NCBI RefSeq assembly: GCF_024266705.1
Contig: NZ_CP100757.1
Coordinates: forward strand, 868,001-932,000
Length of the DNA stretch: 64,000 nt
Origin: Natrinema gelatinilyticum
GTDB taxonomy: Archaea; Halobacteriota; Halobacteria; Halobacteriales; Natrialbaceae
Direction: 5' to 3'
Shown here: piece by piece, positions 1-8,095 of the stretch
Layout: each line of letters begins with the position of its first letter
How positions within the stretch are numbered: the stretch's first letter is position 1
Notes under the pieces: model-generated
Told to the model about the DNA's origin: nothing
Database searches by the model: none
Seen by the model: the letters and a program-made list of their open reading frames with translations, nothing else
Position numbers and translations under genes: made by a program

Positions 1-246
1 ATCGACGGCGTTGCCCCATACTACCGCATCGACCTTGCTAAGGAAGGATCACTCGACGTCATGGAACTTACTATCGAAACAACCGAAGAGAGCAACCGCA
101 ACGAGGACGAACTGAGAAACGTGATCCTGACCCGGTTGCAGAACGTCCTCTCGTTTACGCCAGACGATCTCGAGCTCGTCGACCAAGGCAGCATCGCCCG
201 TACCGAGGTCGGCAAGGTCCAGCGCGTCTACGACCACCGCAAGTGA
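1..246 (+). CDS. Phenylacetate-CoA ligase-like protein, C-terminal part (runs in from the left edge)
   Basis: The reading frame is open from base 1 to a TGA at 244-246, so the start lies outside the window. The visible 81 residues look like the C-terminal AMP-binding lid of the phenylacetate-CoA ligase (PaaK) branch: APYYRIDLAKEGSLD, then a helix rich in acidic residues, then FTPDDLELVDQGSIART and GKVQRVYD at the end. PaaK-type enzymes make aryl-CoA from an aromatic acid, CoA and ATP in the cytoplasm. The gene overlaps the next (broken) gene by 4 bases (GTGA) and stands near a PaaI-like thioesterase, which fits aromatic-acid activation. Substrate cannot be told from the tail alone. Confidence 0.72.
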   Translation: MDGVAPYYRIDLAKEGSLDVMELTIETTEESNRNEDELRNVILTRLQNVLSFTPDDLELVDQGSIARTEVGKVQRVYDHRK

Positions 247-616
247 CCGCGATCGGCGCACCCGACGACATTAAAGGGACCGCCGTCGTCACGTACGCCG
301 TCGTCACCGACAACGAGGGAATCGACGAGCTACGCGAGGAGCTGCGCACACGGGCCGGCACGGAACTGGGCAAGCCGTTCCGTCCGCGTGAAGTGTTGTT
401 CGTCGACGAGTTCCCAAGACCCAGAGCGGTAACATCGTCCGCCGCATCATCCAGTCCGTCTACACGGGCGAAGAGTTGGGCGACCGCTCGAGCATCGAGA
501 ACTCCGACGCTATCGACGAGATCGATAACGATCGCTTGTGTTGCTCCTCTCGAGACACGATTCGGCCTGAATCGGGTAGTGCCCCATGTTACCATGACAA
601 AAACCAGAACGTTTAA
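243..616 (+). pseudogene. Acetyl/acyl-CoA synthetase C-terminal fragment, frameshifted
   Basis: From the GTG at 243 the frame gives AIGAPDDIKGTAVVTYAV and then PFRPREVLFVDEFP, the C-terminal lid of an acetyl-CoA-synthetase-type enzyme. One base appears to be missing near 413-415. In the frame that follows, the sequence continues KTQSGNIVRRIIQSVYTGEE and SSIENSDAIDEI, which carries the conserved catalytic-lysine region (here TQSGN rather than the usual TxSGK). This second frame reads through to TAA at 614-616. All N-terminal domains (about 500 residues) are absent. The fragment abuts the PaaK-like stop codon, so a deletion probably joined the two. No function is expected. Confidence 0.82.
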
Positions 617-632
617 TTAAACAGCAGAAAAA

Positions 633-1028
633 ATGGCACTTGTCATGGATGTAAAAACGTTCTTCGAGAACATGCCGTTTGCCGACTTGCTCGGCGTTGA
701 TGTCACCGTCGCTTCGGACGGGCACGCCGAGGGAACCGTCGAGATGCGAGAAGAACTGTCCTGGAACGAAGACCGGATAATGGCGCACGGCGGCGTGACG
801 TTCACTTTGGCTGACACCGTCGGCGGTGCCGCGCTCGTCTCGCTGGTCGACCAGCCAGTGCCGACCATCGATATGCGAATCGACTATCTGGAAGCTGGAA
901 CCGGCGATCTGCGCGCGGAAGCCGATGTCGTCCGGCTCGGGGGTGACGTCGGCGTCGTCGACGTCGCGGTCTACGCTGCCGACGACACGCAGATCGCGGA
1001 CGCTCGCGGCGTCTACAAGACTGGATAG
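633..1028 (+). CDS. PaaI-family hotdog thioesterase
   Basis: 131 residues, the usual length of a single hotdog domain. The family signature is visible as WNEDRIMAHGGVTFTLADTV, where the HGG turn and the following acidic residue line the active site in PaaI/YdiI thioesterases. PaaI enzymes hydrolyse phenylacetyl-CoA and related aryl- or acyl-CoA thioesters and are thought to release CoA trapped in dead-end products. A second ATG at 645 (MDVKTFFEN) is an equally reasonable start. Neighbours upstream are a PaaK-like ligase tail and an acyl-CoA synthetase relic, so a role in the same CoA-ester pathway is likely. The exact substrate is not visible. Confidence 0.85.
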   Translation: MALVMDVKTFFENMPFADLLGVDVTVASDGHAEGTVEMREELSWNEDRIMAHGGVTFTLADTVGGAALVSLVDQPVPTIDMRIDYLEAGTGDLRAEADVVRLGGDVGVVDVAVYAADDTQIADARGVYKTG

Positions 1029-1218
1029 GTTCGATTTATACGGACTACTGTCAGTCAGTGCCGGTGCATCCGCAGGGCGGCCGCGGGTGCGTCGGCACAT
1101 CGGTGCAGCAGATCGTATCAGTACCGCCGATGAATATTCGATCGAACCTGAACGGCCGTCACCGCTGTCGACATGCCGTGAAACGCGATCAGTGTAGAAC
1201 CGGTAGTGATAGTTCGTA

Positions 1219-1809
1219 TCAGTTCTGTGTCTGTGAGTATTCGTCGACCCACTCCTGAAGCGTGATGCCCATCGCCGACTGGGTGATCGCGTTCGAGGAC
1301 GCGGCGTTCGCGCTTTTGACGAGCTCCGCTTCCATCGTTCGGGTGGGAATCTCGCCGATGAAGTGGGGGATCGCCCGCTGGACCGCCAGCGGGCAACCGA
1401 CCTCGTGGGCGAGCGCGTAGCCCGACAGCGAATGCGGAATCTCCTCAGTCGCGTACGTTCGATCCGGTTCGAGCAACTGCTCGTCGTCGACGAAATCGAC
1501 GTACTCGTAGCACTTACCGACGTCGTGGAGAAGACACGCCGCTACGACGACGTCCATGTCGGGATCTGCGCCATGGAAGTCACGCTGTTCTGTAGCCGAC
1601 TGGCGAGCGATGCGCGTGACACCGCGCACGTGCTCGACGTTGGTCACTTCGTGGATATTCCAGGCGTAAGGGATGTCCTCGATGTGTTGCCAGCCACCTC
1701 GCTCGAGGCCGAGCGTCCACGCTTCGACGACTTTCTCGCTGAGGGCGGGATTATCGATCGCGTCGAGTTCGGGAAACACCTCGCGCACTTGGCTCTCGTA
1801 GTCGGGCAT
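1219..1809 (-). CDS. HD-domain phosphohydrolase-like protein
   Basis: 196 residues. The HD metal-binding core is seen as the N-terminal NVEHVRGVTRIA histidine followed by AACLLHDVGKCYEYVDF (HD doublet), and a later HSLSGYALAHEVG plus RAIPHFIGE supply further histidines. HD proteins of this size are metal-dependent phosphohydrolases or hydrolases acting on small molecules. It starts 3 bases after the stop of the double-EthD gene on the same strand, so the two are almost certainly one transcript. The pairing suggests a joint role in handling a small organic substrate, but neither partner gives a substrate. Confidence 0.8.
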   Translation of the reverse strand: MPDYESQVREVFPELDAIDNPALSEKVVEAWTLGLERGGWQHIEDIPYAWNIHEVTNVEHVRGVTRIARQSATEQRDFHGADPDMDVVVAACLLHDVGKCYEYVDFVDDEQLLEPDRTYATEEIPHSLSGYALAHEVGCPLAVQRAIPHFIGEIPTRTMEAELVKSANAASSNAITQSAMGITLQEWVDEYSQTQN

Positions 1810-1812
1810 GGC

Positions 1813-2529
1813 TCAGCGCTCGTCTTTGACGAGTCGTTCTTGGCCGATAAACCGCGGGCGCTCCTCGAGGGCCAGGAAGTTGTCGACGTCGTCGCGAGCT
1901 TCCTTGGCTTTCCCTTTGTTGGGGTCGTAGTCTCGCGACCCCTCGCTGCCTAGTGCGGCATACAGCTTCGAGAGGTCTTCGAAGTACAGTTCGGCGACGC
2001 CGTCGAACTCTGCGTTCTCGGGGTCGGTCGGCAGGATGGTGTTGTACTTGACGACGCCCTCGATCTCGCGAGCGATTGGCGTGTGGTTGTTCTGCCAGTA
2101 GTCGACGAACTCCTCGTGAGTCATGCCCTCCTGGCGGACTAGAAACGCCGAGTGTTTGTAGAGGCGGTCGGTGTTACTGTCGATCTCATCTTTCTGGACG
2201 ATTTCCTCACCGATAAACCGTGGTCGCTCTTCGACAGCGAGGAAGTTGTCGACATCGTCGCGCGCTTTCGCTGCAATCTCTTTGGTGGGATCGTAGTCAC
2301 GGGAACCAGGACTGCCCAGTGCCTCGTGAAGATCGTCAAGCGTCTCAAAATACAGTTCTGCCAGCCCGTCGAACTCGGCGTGTTCGGGTTCGGTCGGCAG
2401 TACCTGCTGATACCGCGTGACGCCTTCGATATCCTTCGCGATTGGCGTGTGGTTGTTCTGCCAGTAGTCAAAGAACTCCGCATGGGACAGACCCTCCTGT
2501 CGAACGAGCAGTGCTATGTGCTTGTACAT
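1813..2529 (-). CDS. Tandem-duplicated EthD-domain protein
   Basis: 238 residues made of two near-identical copies of an EthD (ferredoxin-like, dimeric alpha/beta barrel) domain. Each copy runs YKHxAxLVRQEG, then DYWQNNHTPIA, then a FDG(L/V)AELYFE strand, a GSRDYDP loop and VDNFLAxEERPRFIG. The first copy spans about residues 1-115, the second about 122-238. EthD-like domains normally dimerise, so the duplication probably makes the pseudo-dimer in one chain. Members are found with ether, polyketide and aromatic degradation genes. The ATG at 2529 is preferred over a GTG one codon upstream. It is followed closely by the HD-domain gene. Confidence 0.85.
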   Translation of the reverse strand: MYKHIALLVRQEGLSHAEFFDYWQNNHTPIAKDIEGVTRYQQVLPTEPEHAEFDGLAELYFETLDDLHEALGSPGSRDYDPTKEIAAKARDDVDNFLAVEERPRFIGEEIVQKDEIDSNTDRLYKHSAFLVRQEGMTHEEFVDYWQNNHTPIAREIEGVVKYNTILPTDPENAEFDGVAELYFEDLSKLYAALGSEGSRDYDPNKGKAKEARDDVDNFLALEERPRFIGQERLVKDER

Positions 2530-2646
2530 CACTGATCACTATCACACCCCCTCAAAATAAATCCACAGGTTGCCGATGATCATGTCGGCTACTGGAAGGA
2601 CAATGCCTGAAAGTAATGATAGAGACGATCATAGTCATGGACGCAG

Positions 2647-2688
2647 TCAATCCAGCCACTGGAGACGATACTTGTAGGCGTAGTACAT
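2647..2688 (-). pseudogene. tnpB N-terminal stub
   Basis: ATG at 2688 gives MYYAYKYRLQWLD and then a stop. The YAYKYRL start is typical of haloarchaeal TnpB (IS1341 type) proteins, which are about 400 residues long. Only the first 9 or so residues are recognisable; the rest has been deleted. Confidence 0.6.
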
Positions 2689-2822
2689 CAGTTCTCGCGC
2701 TCCTCGATGAGTTCGTCGAGCTTTTCCTGAACGAACGACGAGAGGTTGAGGTGTTGCTCCTCGATCCACCCGTCTTGGTCCTCCCGAATGGTGATTGTCT
2801 TCCGTTTCACCGTAATGCGCAC
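2688..2822 (-). CDS. Small ribbon-helix-helix-like protein carried by IS1341 remnant
   Basis: A 44-residue frame from GTG at 2822: VRITVKRKTITIREDQDGW followed by EEQHLNLSSFVQEKLDELIEE. A short basic strand, then a helix-turn-helix rich in acidic residues, is the pattern of RHH/CopG DNA-binding proteins. Its stop overlaps the tnpB start (ATGA), so in the complete element it would be co-translated with tnpB. It may act as an element-encoded repressor (inference). A longer in-frame start upstream would run into the element end and is not preferred. Confidence 0.55.
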   Translation of the reverse strand: MRITVKRKTITIREDQDGWIEEQHLNLSSFVQEKLDELIEEREN

Positions 2823-3160
2823 AATGCACACTATACGCAAAACACTACCGATACCGTGGGCCTGTGGGCCTGCTGGAGACCAGTCCAAGAAACACGAGCG
2901 GCGCTGTATCCCCTCCCTGCTCGCGCCTTCGGGCGTCGTCAGAAAACTCCGTTTTCTGACTGCCAATCAGAACGCGTCGCGTTCTAATGACGCTCGCTGC
3001 GGATAGCGCGGGACCGTCGGTCCAGCTGACCATGCGCACGGCGTCGCCGTGAGCAGAAGGGGGATCAGCGCCTCAATTCAGCTAAATTCACTATTTAATA
3101 CATAATCACAATATAAATCCCATTCACCAACTCTTCCCCCCACATGAAGATAACATAATG

Positions 3161-3168
3161 ATTTATTA
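3161..3168 (+). promoter_or_regulatory. Archaeal TATA box for the liv-type operon
   Basis: ATTTATTA lies 30 nt before the ATG at 3198, the normal spacing for haloarchaeal leaderless or near-leaderless transcripts. The upstream ATG at 3168 overlaps this box, which argues against it as the start. Confidence 0.55.
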
Positions 3169-3197
3169 TGGATTGGTGTGCAGTGGATACCATACCC

Positions 3198-4442
3198 ATG
3201 CGAAGGTTAATCAATGATGACAGTGACAGTGCTGTATCCAATTCCTCACGCCGAACGTTCCTGTCGGCCGCCGGTGCAGCGGGCGCCGTAGCCCTCGCCG
3301 GCTGTGCAGGTAGTAGTGGAAGTGAAACCGTGACTATCGCAAGCCTTAACCCGATGAGCGGGGCCTACAGCTCACTCGGTCCGTCGCAGCGAGATGGTGT
3401 CAAACTGGCCGTTGAGCAGATCAACAACAGCGACGAGTTCGACTACGATATCGAGGTAGTATACGAAGATACTGAGACAGAGGGCGGAGCTGCGTCCCAA
3501 GCAGCACAACAGGTCGTTCAGCAGGAACAGGCGGACTTCGTGTTCGGTGCGATCTCCAGTTCCGTCGCGCTCGGAATCAACGAGTTTGCCAACAAAGCAG
3601 AGTTCGTCTACTTCCCGGGTGGAGCAGCCGTTCCAATCACGGGCAGTTCGTGTAACGAGTGGGTCTTTCGCTTCGAGACGAATACGGCTCAGATCGCCGA
3701 AGCGATCTCGGCGTACACCGTCAACGAGGTCGGCTCAAACGTCTGGTTTCACATCGCCGACTACGCCTACGGGGATTCAGTATACAAGCGGACCAGCCAG
3801 CGGATGCAGGGCGCAAACAGCAACTTCACCGAGGTCGGGAAGACGGAATCCAGCCTCGGTTCCTCGAACTTCGGCTCGTATATCAGCCAGATCAGCGGGT
3901 CCGACGCCGACGCAATCATCGTCGGTATGACCGGCGGTGACCTTGTCAACTTCGTCAATCAAGCCGCAGATCGGGGGCTCACCGAGGAGAAGGCGATTGT
4001 CGGCCCGACGATGGGATTCAAGAGTGCGCGTGCAGGGACCGGTGCCGGTGCGGTCGGAACCTACGGCGGCATCCGCTATGATCCCTCGGTCGAACTTGGC
4101 GACAACCAGCAGTTCGTCGAAGCGTACCAGGAGAAGCATGACGGTGTCCCCGGAAACTTCGAGCGGGTTGGCTACGATTCTATTCGCCTGATGGTTCGGG
4201 GGATGCAGAAAGCCGGAAGTACCGACCCCGCAGACGTCAGAGACGCCCTCGAGGGTGGGACATTTACCACAGTCCTCGGTGACATCACCCTCCGAGAGTC
4301 CGATCATCAGGCCACCACCCCGACTTGGATGGCAGAGATGGTTGAGGGCGACGGCGACATGGCAGACGTGAATCTCCTCCACAAGGTCGACGGTGAGAAC
4401 ACACTACCACCGGGCTCCGAGCTGGGCTGTGAACTGAACTAA
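3198..4442 (+). CDS. Branched-chain amino acid/amide-type ABC transporter substrate-binding protein
   Basis: About 414 residues. A twin-arginine signal (SRRTFLSAAGAAGAVALAGC) ends in a lipobox with the cysteine as membrane anchor, so the protein is Tat-exported and lipid-anchored. The mature part begins SETVTIASLNPMSGAYSSLG and is a type I periplasmic-binding fold (Peripla_BP_6), the family of LivK, urea and amide binding proteins. Start chosen at 3198 because the upstream ATG at 3168 lies within the TATA box. It is followed 3 bases later by the permease and forms an operon of four transport genes. The ligand may be a branched-chain amino acid, urea or an aromatic acid; the CoA ligase neighbourhood upstream slightly favours an organic acid. 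Confidence 0.9.
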   Translation: MRRLINDDSDSAVSNSSRRTFLSAAGAAGAVALAGCAGSSGSETVTIASLNPMSGAYSSLGPSQRDGVKLAVEQINNSDEFDYDIEVVYEDTETEGGAASQAAQQVVQQEQADFVFGAISSSVALGINEFANKAEFVYFPGGAAVPITGSSCNEWVFRFETNTAQIAEAISAYTVNEVGSNVWFHIADYAYGDSVYKRTSQRMQGANSNFTEVGKTESSLGSSNFGSYISQISGSDADAIIVGMTGGDLVNFVNQAADRGLTEEKAIVGPTMGFKSARAGTGAGAVGTYGGIRYDPSVELGDNQQFVEAYQEKHDGVPGNFERVGYDSIRLMVRGMQKAGSTDPADVRDALEGGTFTTVLGDITLRESDHQATTPTWMAEMVEGDGDMADVNLLHKVDGENTLPPGSELGCELN

Positions 4443-4445
4443 CGT

Positions 4446-6485
4446 GTGATAATGACATTCGTAGCAGACCTCGCCGAACAACTGATCAACGGCGTCACCC
4501 TTGGGATGGTCTACGTCCTGTTAGCCGCAGGGCTGTCCATCATCTTCGGGGTTATGGACGTCATTAACTTCTCACACGGGGAACTATTCGCTCTCGGAGC
4601 ATATTTCGCAATCAGCATCTCTGGCGCACTCGGGGTCGGACTCGGGTTCTGGACAGCACTGGTCGTCGCGCCGCTTCTGGTTGGTTTCGTCGGTATTGCC
4701 ATCGAACGCTTCACCATTCGGCCGCTGTACGGCCGTAATCCCCTATACCACATCCTCCTTACCTTCGGGCTCGTCCTCATCATCAACGACCTGATCAAGC
4801 TGATCTGGGGGACCCAGCAACGGAATCTCGGAGTACCGGGATACCTCAGCCAGCCAATTGGCTTCGCTGGTATCCAGGCGTCCGTGTACAACTACTTCAT
4901 GATCGTCTTTGCGGGCGTGCTTGCACTCGGGATCTACCTGTTCCTGAACCGGACCAAATACGGGATGATCGTCCGGGCCGGTTCACAGGATAGGCAGATG
5001 GTCCGCAACGTCGGTATTGACATTGACAAGTACTATACACTCGTGTTCGGTATCGGTGCCGCGCTCGCGGCCGTCGGCGGAATCGTGCTCGGCGGCTACC
5101 AGAGTGTTAGCACCGGGATGGGTAGCAGTGTTATCATCCCTGCGTTTATTATCGTCGTACTCGGCGGGCTCGGGAGCTTCCGCGGTGCCGTCTTTGGCGG
5201 TCTCCTCGTCGGAATCATCCGCACGATGACGCGAACGTACGGGGGCACGGAATTCGGCGAGCTTGCCGGCATCACGCTGACGCTGCCGGACTTAGAAGGG
5301 CTTACCATCTTCCTGTTGATGATCGCCGTGTTGCTGATCAAGCCACAGGGTCTGTTCGGAGATCCGGAGTTCCAGAATGAAGCCGGCGAAGAGGGTGACC
5401 TCTTGACCGGTGCTGGCGGTGGCGTGTTCTCTGACAGCGTCCGACTCAAACTCGGGGCGGCAGCAGTCGGCCTGCTGACGATCGCTCCCTTTGCGATCCT
5501 CCTGACCGGCAACGACTACTACGTCATCCTCCTTAACCGCGTGCTCATCATGGCCATCTTCGCGCTGAGTCTGGACATCGTCATGGGCTACACCGGGCTC
5601 GTCCCACTTGGCCACACGATGTTCTACGGCGTCGGCGCGTACGTGGCCGCGCTGGTGATGATCCACTATACATCATCGTTTATCATCGCGCTCGTTGGCG
5701 CGATCGTCATCTGTGCGCTCATCGCGTGGGTTGTTGGGAGCCTCTCGATTCGGGTCTCCGGCGTCTACTTTGCGATGATCACGCTGGCGTTCGCCGAGTT
5801 GTTCTACAACGCGGTGTTCAAGTTCACGTTCACTGGGGGCAGCGACGGGTTGCTCGGCTGGGACACGTTCTTCGGAATTGCCGGCGTCGGTGCCGAACTC
5901 GGTGAGATCGAACTGCTGGTCGCCAGCTTCGAGATCACACCGAACGTAATATTCTACTACACCACGCTGTTCCTGGCGGTCGCGTCGCTGCTGTTTGCCC
6001 GTCGGTTCATGAATGCGCCGTTCGGAAGCGTCCTCCAGTCTATCAATGAGGCCGAGGAACGCGCCGAGTTCATCGGCTACAACGTGACGAAGTACAAACG
6101 CCGCGCGTTCGTCATCAGCGGTGGGATGGCCGGAATGGCCGGCGGCCTCCTGGCTGTCAAGCCGAGTACGTTCATCATCTCACCGGACCAGACCCTCGCG
6201 TGGGTCCACTCCGGCGAGGTCATCGTGATGACGCTGCTTGGCGGTATGGGAACGCTCTTCGGGCCGATGATCGGTGCTGGCGTCTTCATCGGTGCCGAGG
6301 ACATCCTCTCGTCGTACACCGAGCAATGGCGACTTGTGATCGGGACCATCTTCGTATTGTTCGTGTTGTTCGTTCCGCGCGGGCTCGTCTCGGTCCCGTC
6401 GCTGCTCGTTCAGCGTCGCCGGAACATGGAGTCCGACAACACACCGGTCGGGCTCGAGGACTCGGAGGTGAGCACGAATGACTGA
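4446..6485 (+). CDS. Fused LivH-LivM branched-chain-type ABC permease
   Basis: 679 residues, twice the size of an ordinary Liv permease. Residues about 1-300 match LivH (QLINGVTLGMVYVLLAAGLS, MDVINFSHGELFALGAY). A linker around 305-330 is acidic and glycine-rich. Residues about 335-650 match LivM (LSLDIVMGYTGLVPLGHTMF, GSLSIRVSGVYFAMITLAFA). Many hydrophobic membrane spans are visible in both halves. In most genomes these are two genes that form a heterodimer; here they are one chain. The stop overlaps the LivG start by 8 bases, which implies translational coupling. It is an integral membrane component of the importer described with its neighbours. Confidence 0.93.
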   Translation: MIMTFVADLAEQLINGVTLGMVYVLLAAGLSIIFGVMDVINFSHGELFALGAYFAISISGALGVGLGFWTALVVAPLLVGFVGIAIERFTIRPLYGRNPLYHILLTFGLVLIINDLIKLIWGTQQRNLGVPGYLSQPIGFAGIQASVYNYFMIVFAGVLALGIYLFLNRTKYGMIVRAGSQDRQMVRNVGIDIDKYYTLVFGIGAALAAVGGIVLGGYQSVSTGMGSSVIIPAFIIVVLGGLGSFRGAVFGGLLVGIIRTMTRTYGGTEFGELAGITLTLPDLEGLTIFLLMIAVLLIKPQGLFGDPEFQNEAGEEGDLLTGAGGGVFSDSVRLKLGAAAVGLLTIAPFAILLTGNDYYVILLNRVLIMAIFALSLDIVMGYTGLVPLGHTMFYGVGAYVAALVMIHYTSSFIIALVGAIVICALIAWVVGSLSIRVSGVYFAMITLAFAELFYNAVFKFTFTGGSDGLLGWDTFFGIAGVGAELGEIELLVASFEITPNVIFYYTTLFLAVASLLFARRFMNAPFGSVLQSINEAEERAEFIGYNVTKYKRRAFVISGGMAGMAGGLLAVKPSTFIISPDQTLAWVHSGEVIVMTLLGGMGTLFGPMIGAGVFIGAEDILSSYTEQWRLVIGTIFVLFVLFVPRGLVSVPSLLVQRRRNMESDNTPVGLEDSEVSTND

Positions 6486-7245
6486 GACAGTACTCGAGAC
6501 GGATGGCCTGACGAAACGCTTCGGTGAACTCACCGCTGTCGACCACGTCGACTTCAAGATCGAACAAGGCGAGTTCAGGAGCGTTATCGGCCCGAACGGT
6601 GCCGGGAAGACGACCACGTTCAACCTGATCACTGGCGCCCTCATCCCCTCTAAAGGGACCGTACGCTTCGACGGGATGGACATCACGAACATGCCACCAC
6701 ACGAACGTGTTCACCACGGCGTCGGCCGCTCGTTCCAAATTACCAACGTATTCGGCGGTCTCACCGTCCGTGAGAACGTCCGTCTCGCTGCGCAAGCGAT
6801 GTCCGGCGACGACATCAGCCGACGGGAGGCGATGTTTCGGGACAAAGACTCGTTCGACGAATTGACCGATCGAACCACTGAAATCCTCGACGAGATCGGC
6901 CTGCGTAACCGCGAAAACGAGCACGCGGACACGCTTGCATACGGCGACCAGCGTCGACTAGAGATCGGCATCGTGCTCGCGACTGACCCAGAACTAGTTA
7001 TGCTCGACGAACCAACCGCAGGAATGAGCAACGAGGAAACGCAGGAAACGATGGCGCTCATCAGTGACGTTCTTTCAGACCAGTCGCTGATGCTCATCGA
7101 ACACGACATCGACCTCGTCATGCGTGTCTCCGACCGGATCACTGTCCTAACCCGCGGGCAGGAACTCGCAACCGGGACGCCAGAGGAAATCGCTACCAAC
7201 GAGGACGTCCGTGACGCGTATCTCGGAGGTGCTCGCCATGAGTGA
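6478..7245 (+). CDS. LivG-type ABC transporter ATP-binding protein
   Basis: 255 residues. Walker A is GPNGAGKTT near residue 40, the signature region reads TLAYGDQRRLEIGIVLATDP (the LSGGQ position is LAYGD, common in LivG), and Walker B is LVMLDEPTAGMS. The H-loop is IEHDIDLVM. LivG-type length and the NVFGGLTVRENV insertion are typical. It powers the fused permease together with LivF. It overlaps the gene before it and the gene after it by 8 bases each. Confidence 0.95.
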   Translation: MTETVLETDGLTKRFGELTAVDHVDFKIEQGEFRSVIGPNGAGKTTTFNLITGALIPSKGTVRFDGMDITNMPPHERVHHGVGRSFQITNVFGGLTVRENVRLAAQAMSGDDISRREAMFRDKDSFDELTDRTTEILDEIGLRNRENEHADTLAYGDQRRLEIGIVLATDPELVMLDEPTAGMSNEETQETMALISDVLSDQSLMLIEHDIDLVMRVSDRITVLTRGQELATGTPEEIATNEDVRDAYLGGARHE

Positions 7246-7960
7246 CCCACTCCTCTCAATCCGGGACTTGCGCGCCGGATACGATATGACCGAGGTACTG
7301 CAAGGACTCTCGCTCGACGTTGAGCGTGGCTCGGTCGTCTCACTCGTCGGCCGCAACGGTGTTGGCAAGACAACGACGCTCCGATCGATCGTCGGCAATC
7401 TCACGCCCACCAGCGGCTCGATCCAGTTTGACGGGAACAACATCACGACCCTCGACACAGAGTCGACCATCAGAAGCGGGATTGCGTTCGTCCCGGAGGG
7501 ACGTAGAGTGTTCCCCGGCCTGACAGTCCGTGAGAACATCGAGATGGGTCATATGGGCGTCGACGCGAGCGACGGCCCGTCGGTCGACGAAGTGATAAAC
7601 ATGTTCGAGAACCTCCAGGAGCGTGAGGACAGTTCTGGCTCGGTGCTTTCCGGCGGTGAACAGCAGATGGTCGCGATTGGCCGCGCGCTGATCGCCAACC
7701 CCGATCTGCTCTTGCTCGACGAGCCGACTGAAGGGCTCGCACCCTACATCGTCAGACAAATCGAGGACATCATCGCCGACCTCAACGAGCAGGGCATTAC
7801 TGTTCTGGTCGTCGAACAGAACATCCCAGTCGCACTGGGCGTGTCCGACTACACGTACATCCTCGAGAAGGGCCACATCGTCCACGAAGGCCCTGCTGAT
7901 GACGTCAGTGAGAACGATGAGGTCCTCAACGAGCACCTCGGCGTCGGACTGGCCGACTAG
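7238..7960 (+). CDS. LivF-type ABC transporter ATP-binding protein
   Basis: 240 residues from the ATG at 7238 (MSDPLLSIRDLRAGYD); a GTG at 7211 would add nine residues inside livG and is less likely. Walker A is GRNGVGKTT, signature VLSGGEQQMVAIGRALIANP, Walker B LLLLDEPTEGLAP, and the H-loop-like site is VVEQNI, where the histidine is replaced by glutamine as is usual in LivF. It is the second ATPase of the importer and the last gene of the transport operon before a UspA gene. Confidence 0.95.
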   Translation: MSDPLLSIRDLRAGYDMTEVLQGLSLDVERGSVVSLVGRNGVGKTTTLRSIVGNLTPTSGSIQFDGNNITTLDTESTIRSGIAFVPEGRRVFPGLTVRENIEMGHMGVDASDGPSVDEVINMFENLQEREDSSGSVLSGGEQQMVAIGRALIANPDLLLLDEPTEGLAPYIVRQIEDIIADLNEQGITVLVVEQNIPVALGVSDYTYILEKGHIVHEGPADDVSENDEVLNEHLGVGLAD

Positions 7961-8095
7961 CGGCTCGCTCTGGCGATACTGCTCGAACAGTCCGTCGATG
8001 GGACCGGATCAGCCACGTCGTTTTGGTATCGGTCACCGCTCTCGTTTTGCGAGATGGGCGTTACTTATTTCACAGCAGTTTGAGAAGACATGTGC

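Larger units (their letters stand above)
2640..3068 (-). mobile_element. IS1341-type (tnpB) element remnant A: left end, RHH gene, truncated tnpB
   Basis: Read on the minus strand, 3068-2870 begins TTTAGCTGAATTGAGG and continues with long imperfect hairpins and a tail GAGGGGATACAGCGCC. The same layout opens the intact element at 20.05-21.49 kb and remnant C at 26.5 kb, so this is the left end of an IS200/IS605-superfamily element. It is followed by a small RHH gene and the first 13 codons of a tnpB. The rest of tnpB and the right end are deleted. Confidence 0.7.

Noticed and set aside
2040..2500. Possible CRISPR-like direct repeats in the EthD gene
   Set aside because: The repeated DNA is two copies of one protein domain, not short repeats with spacers.
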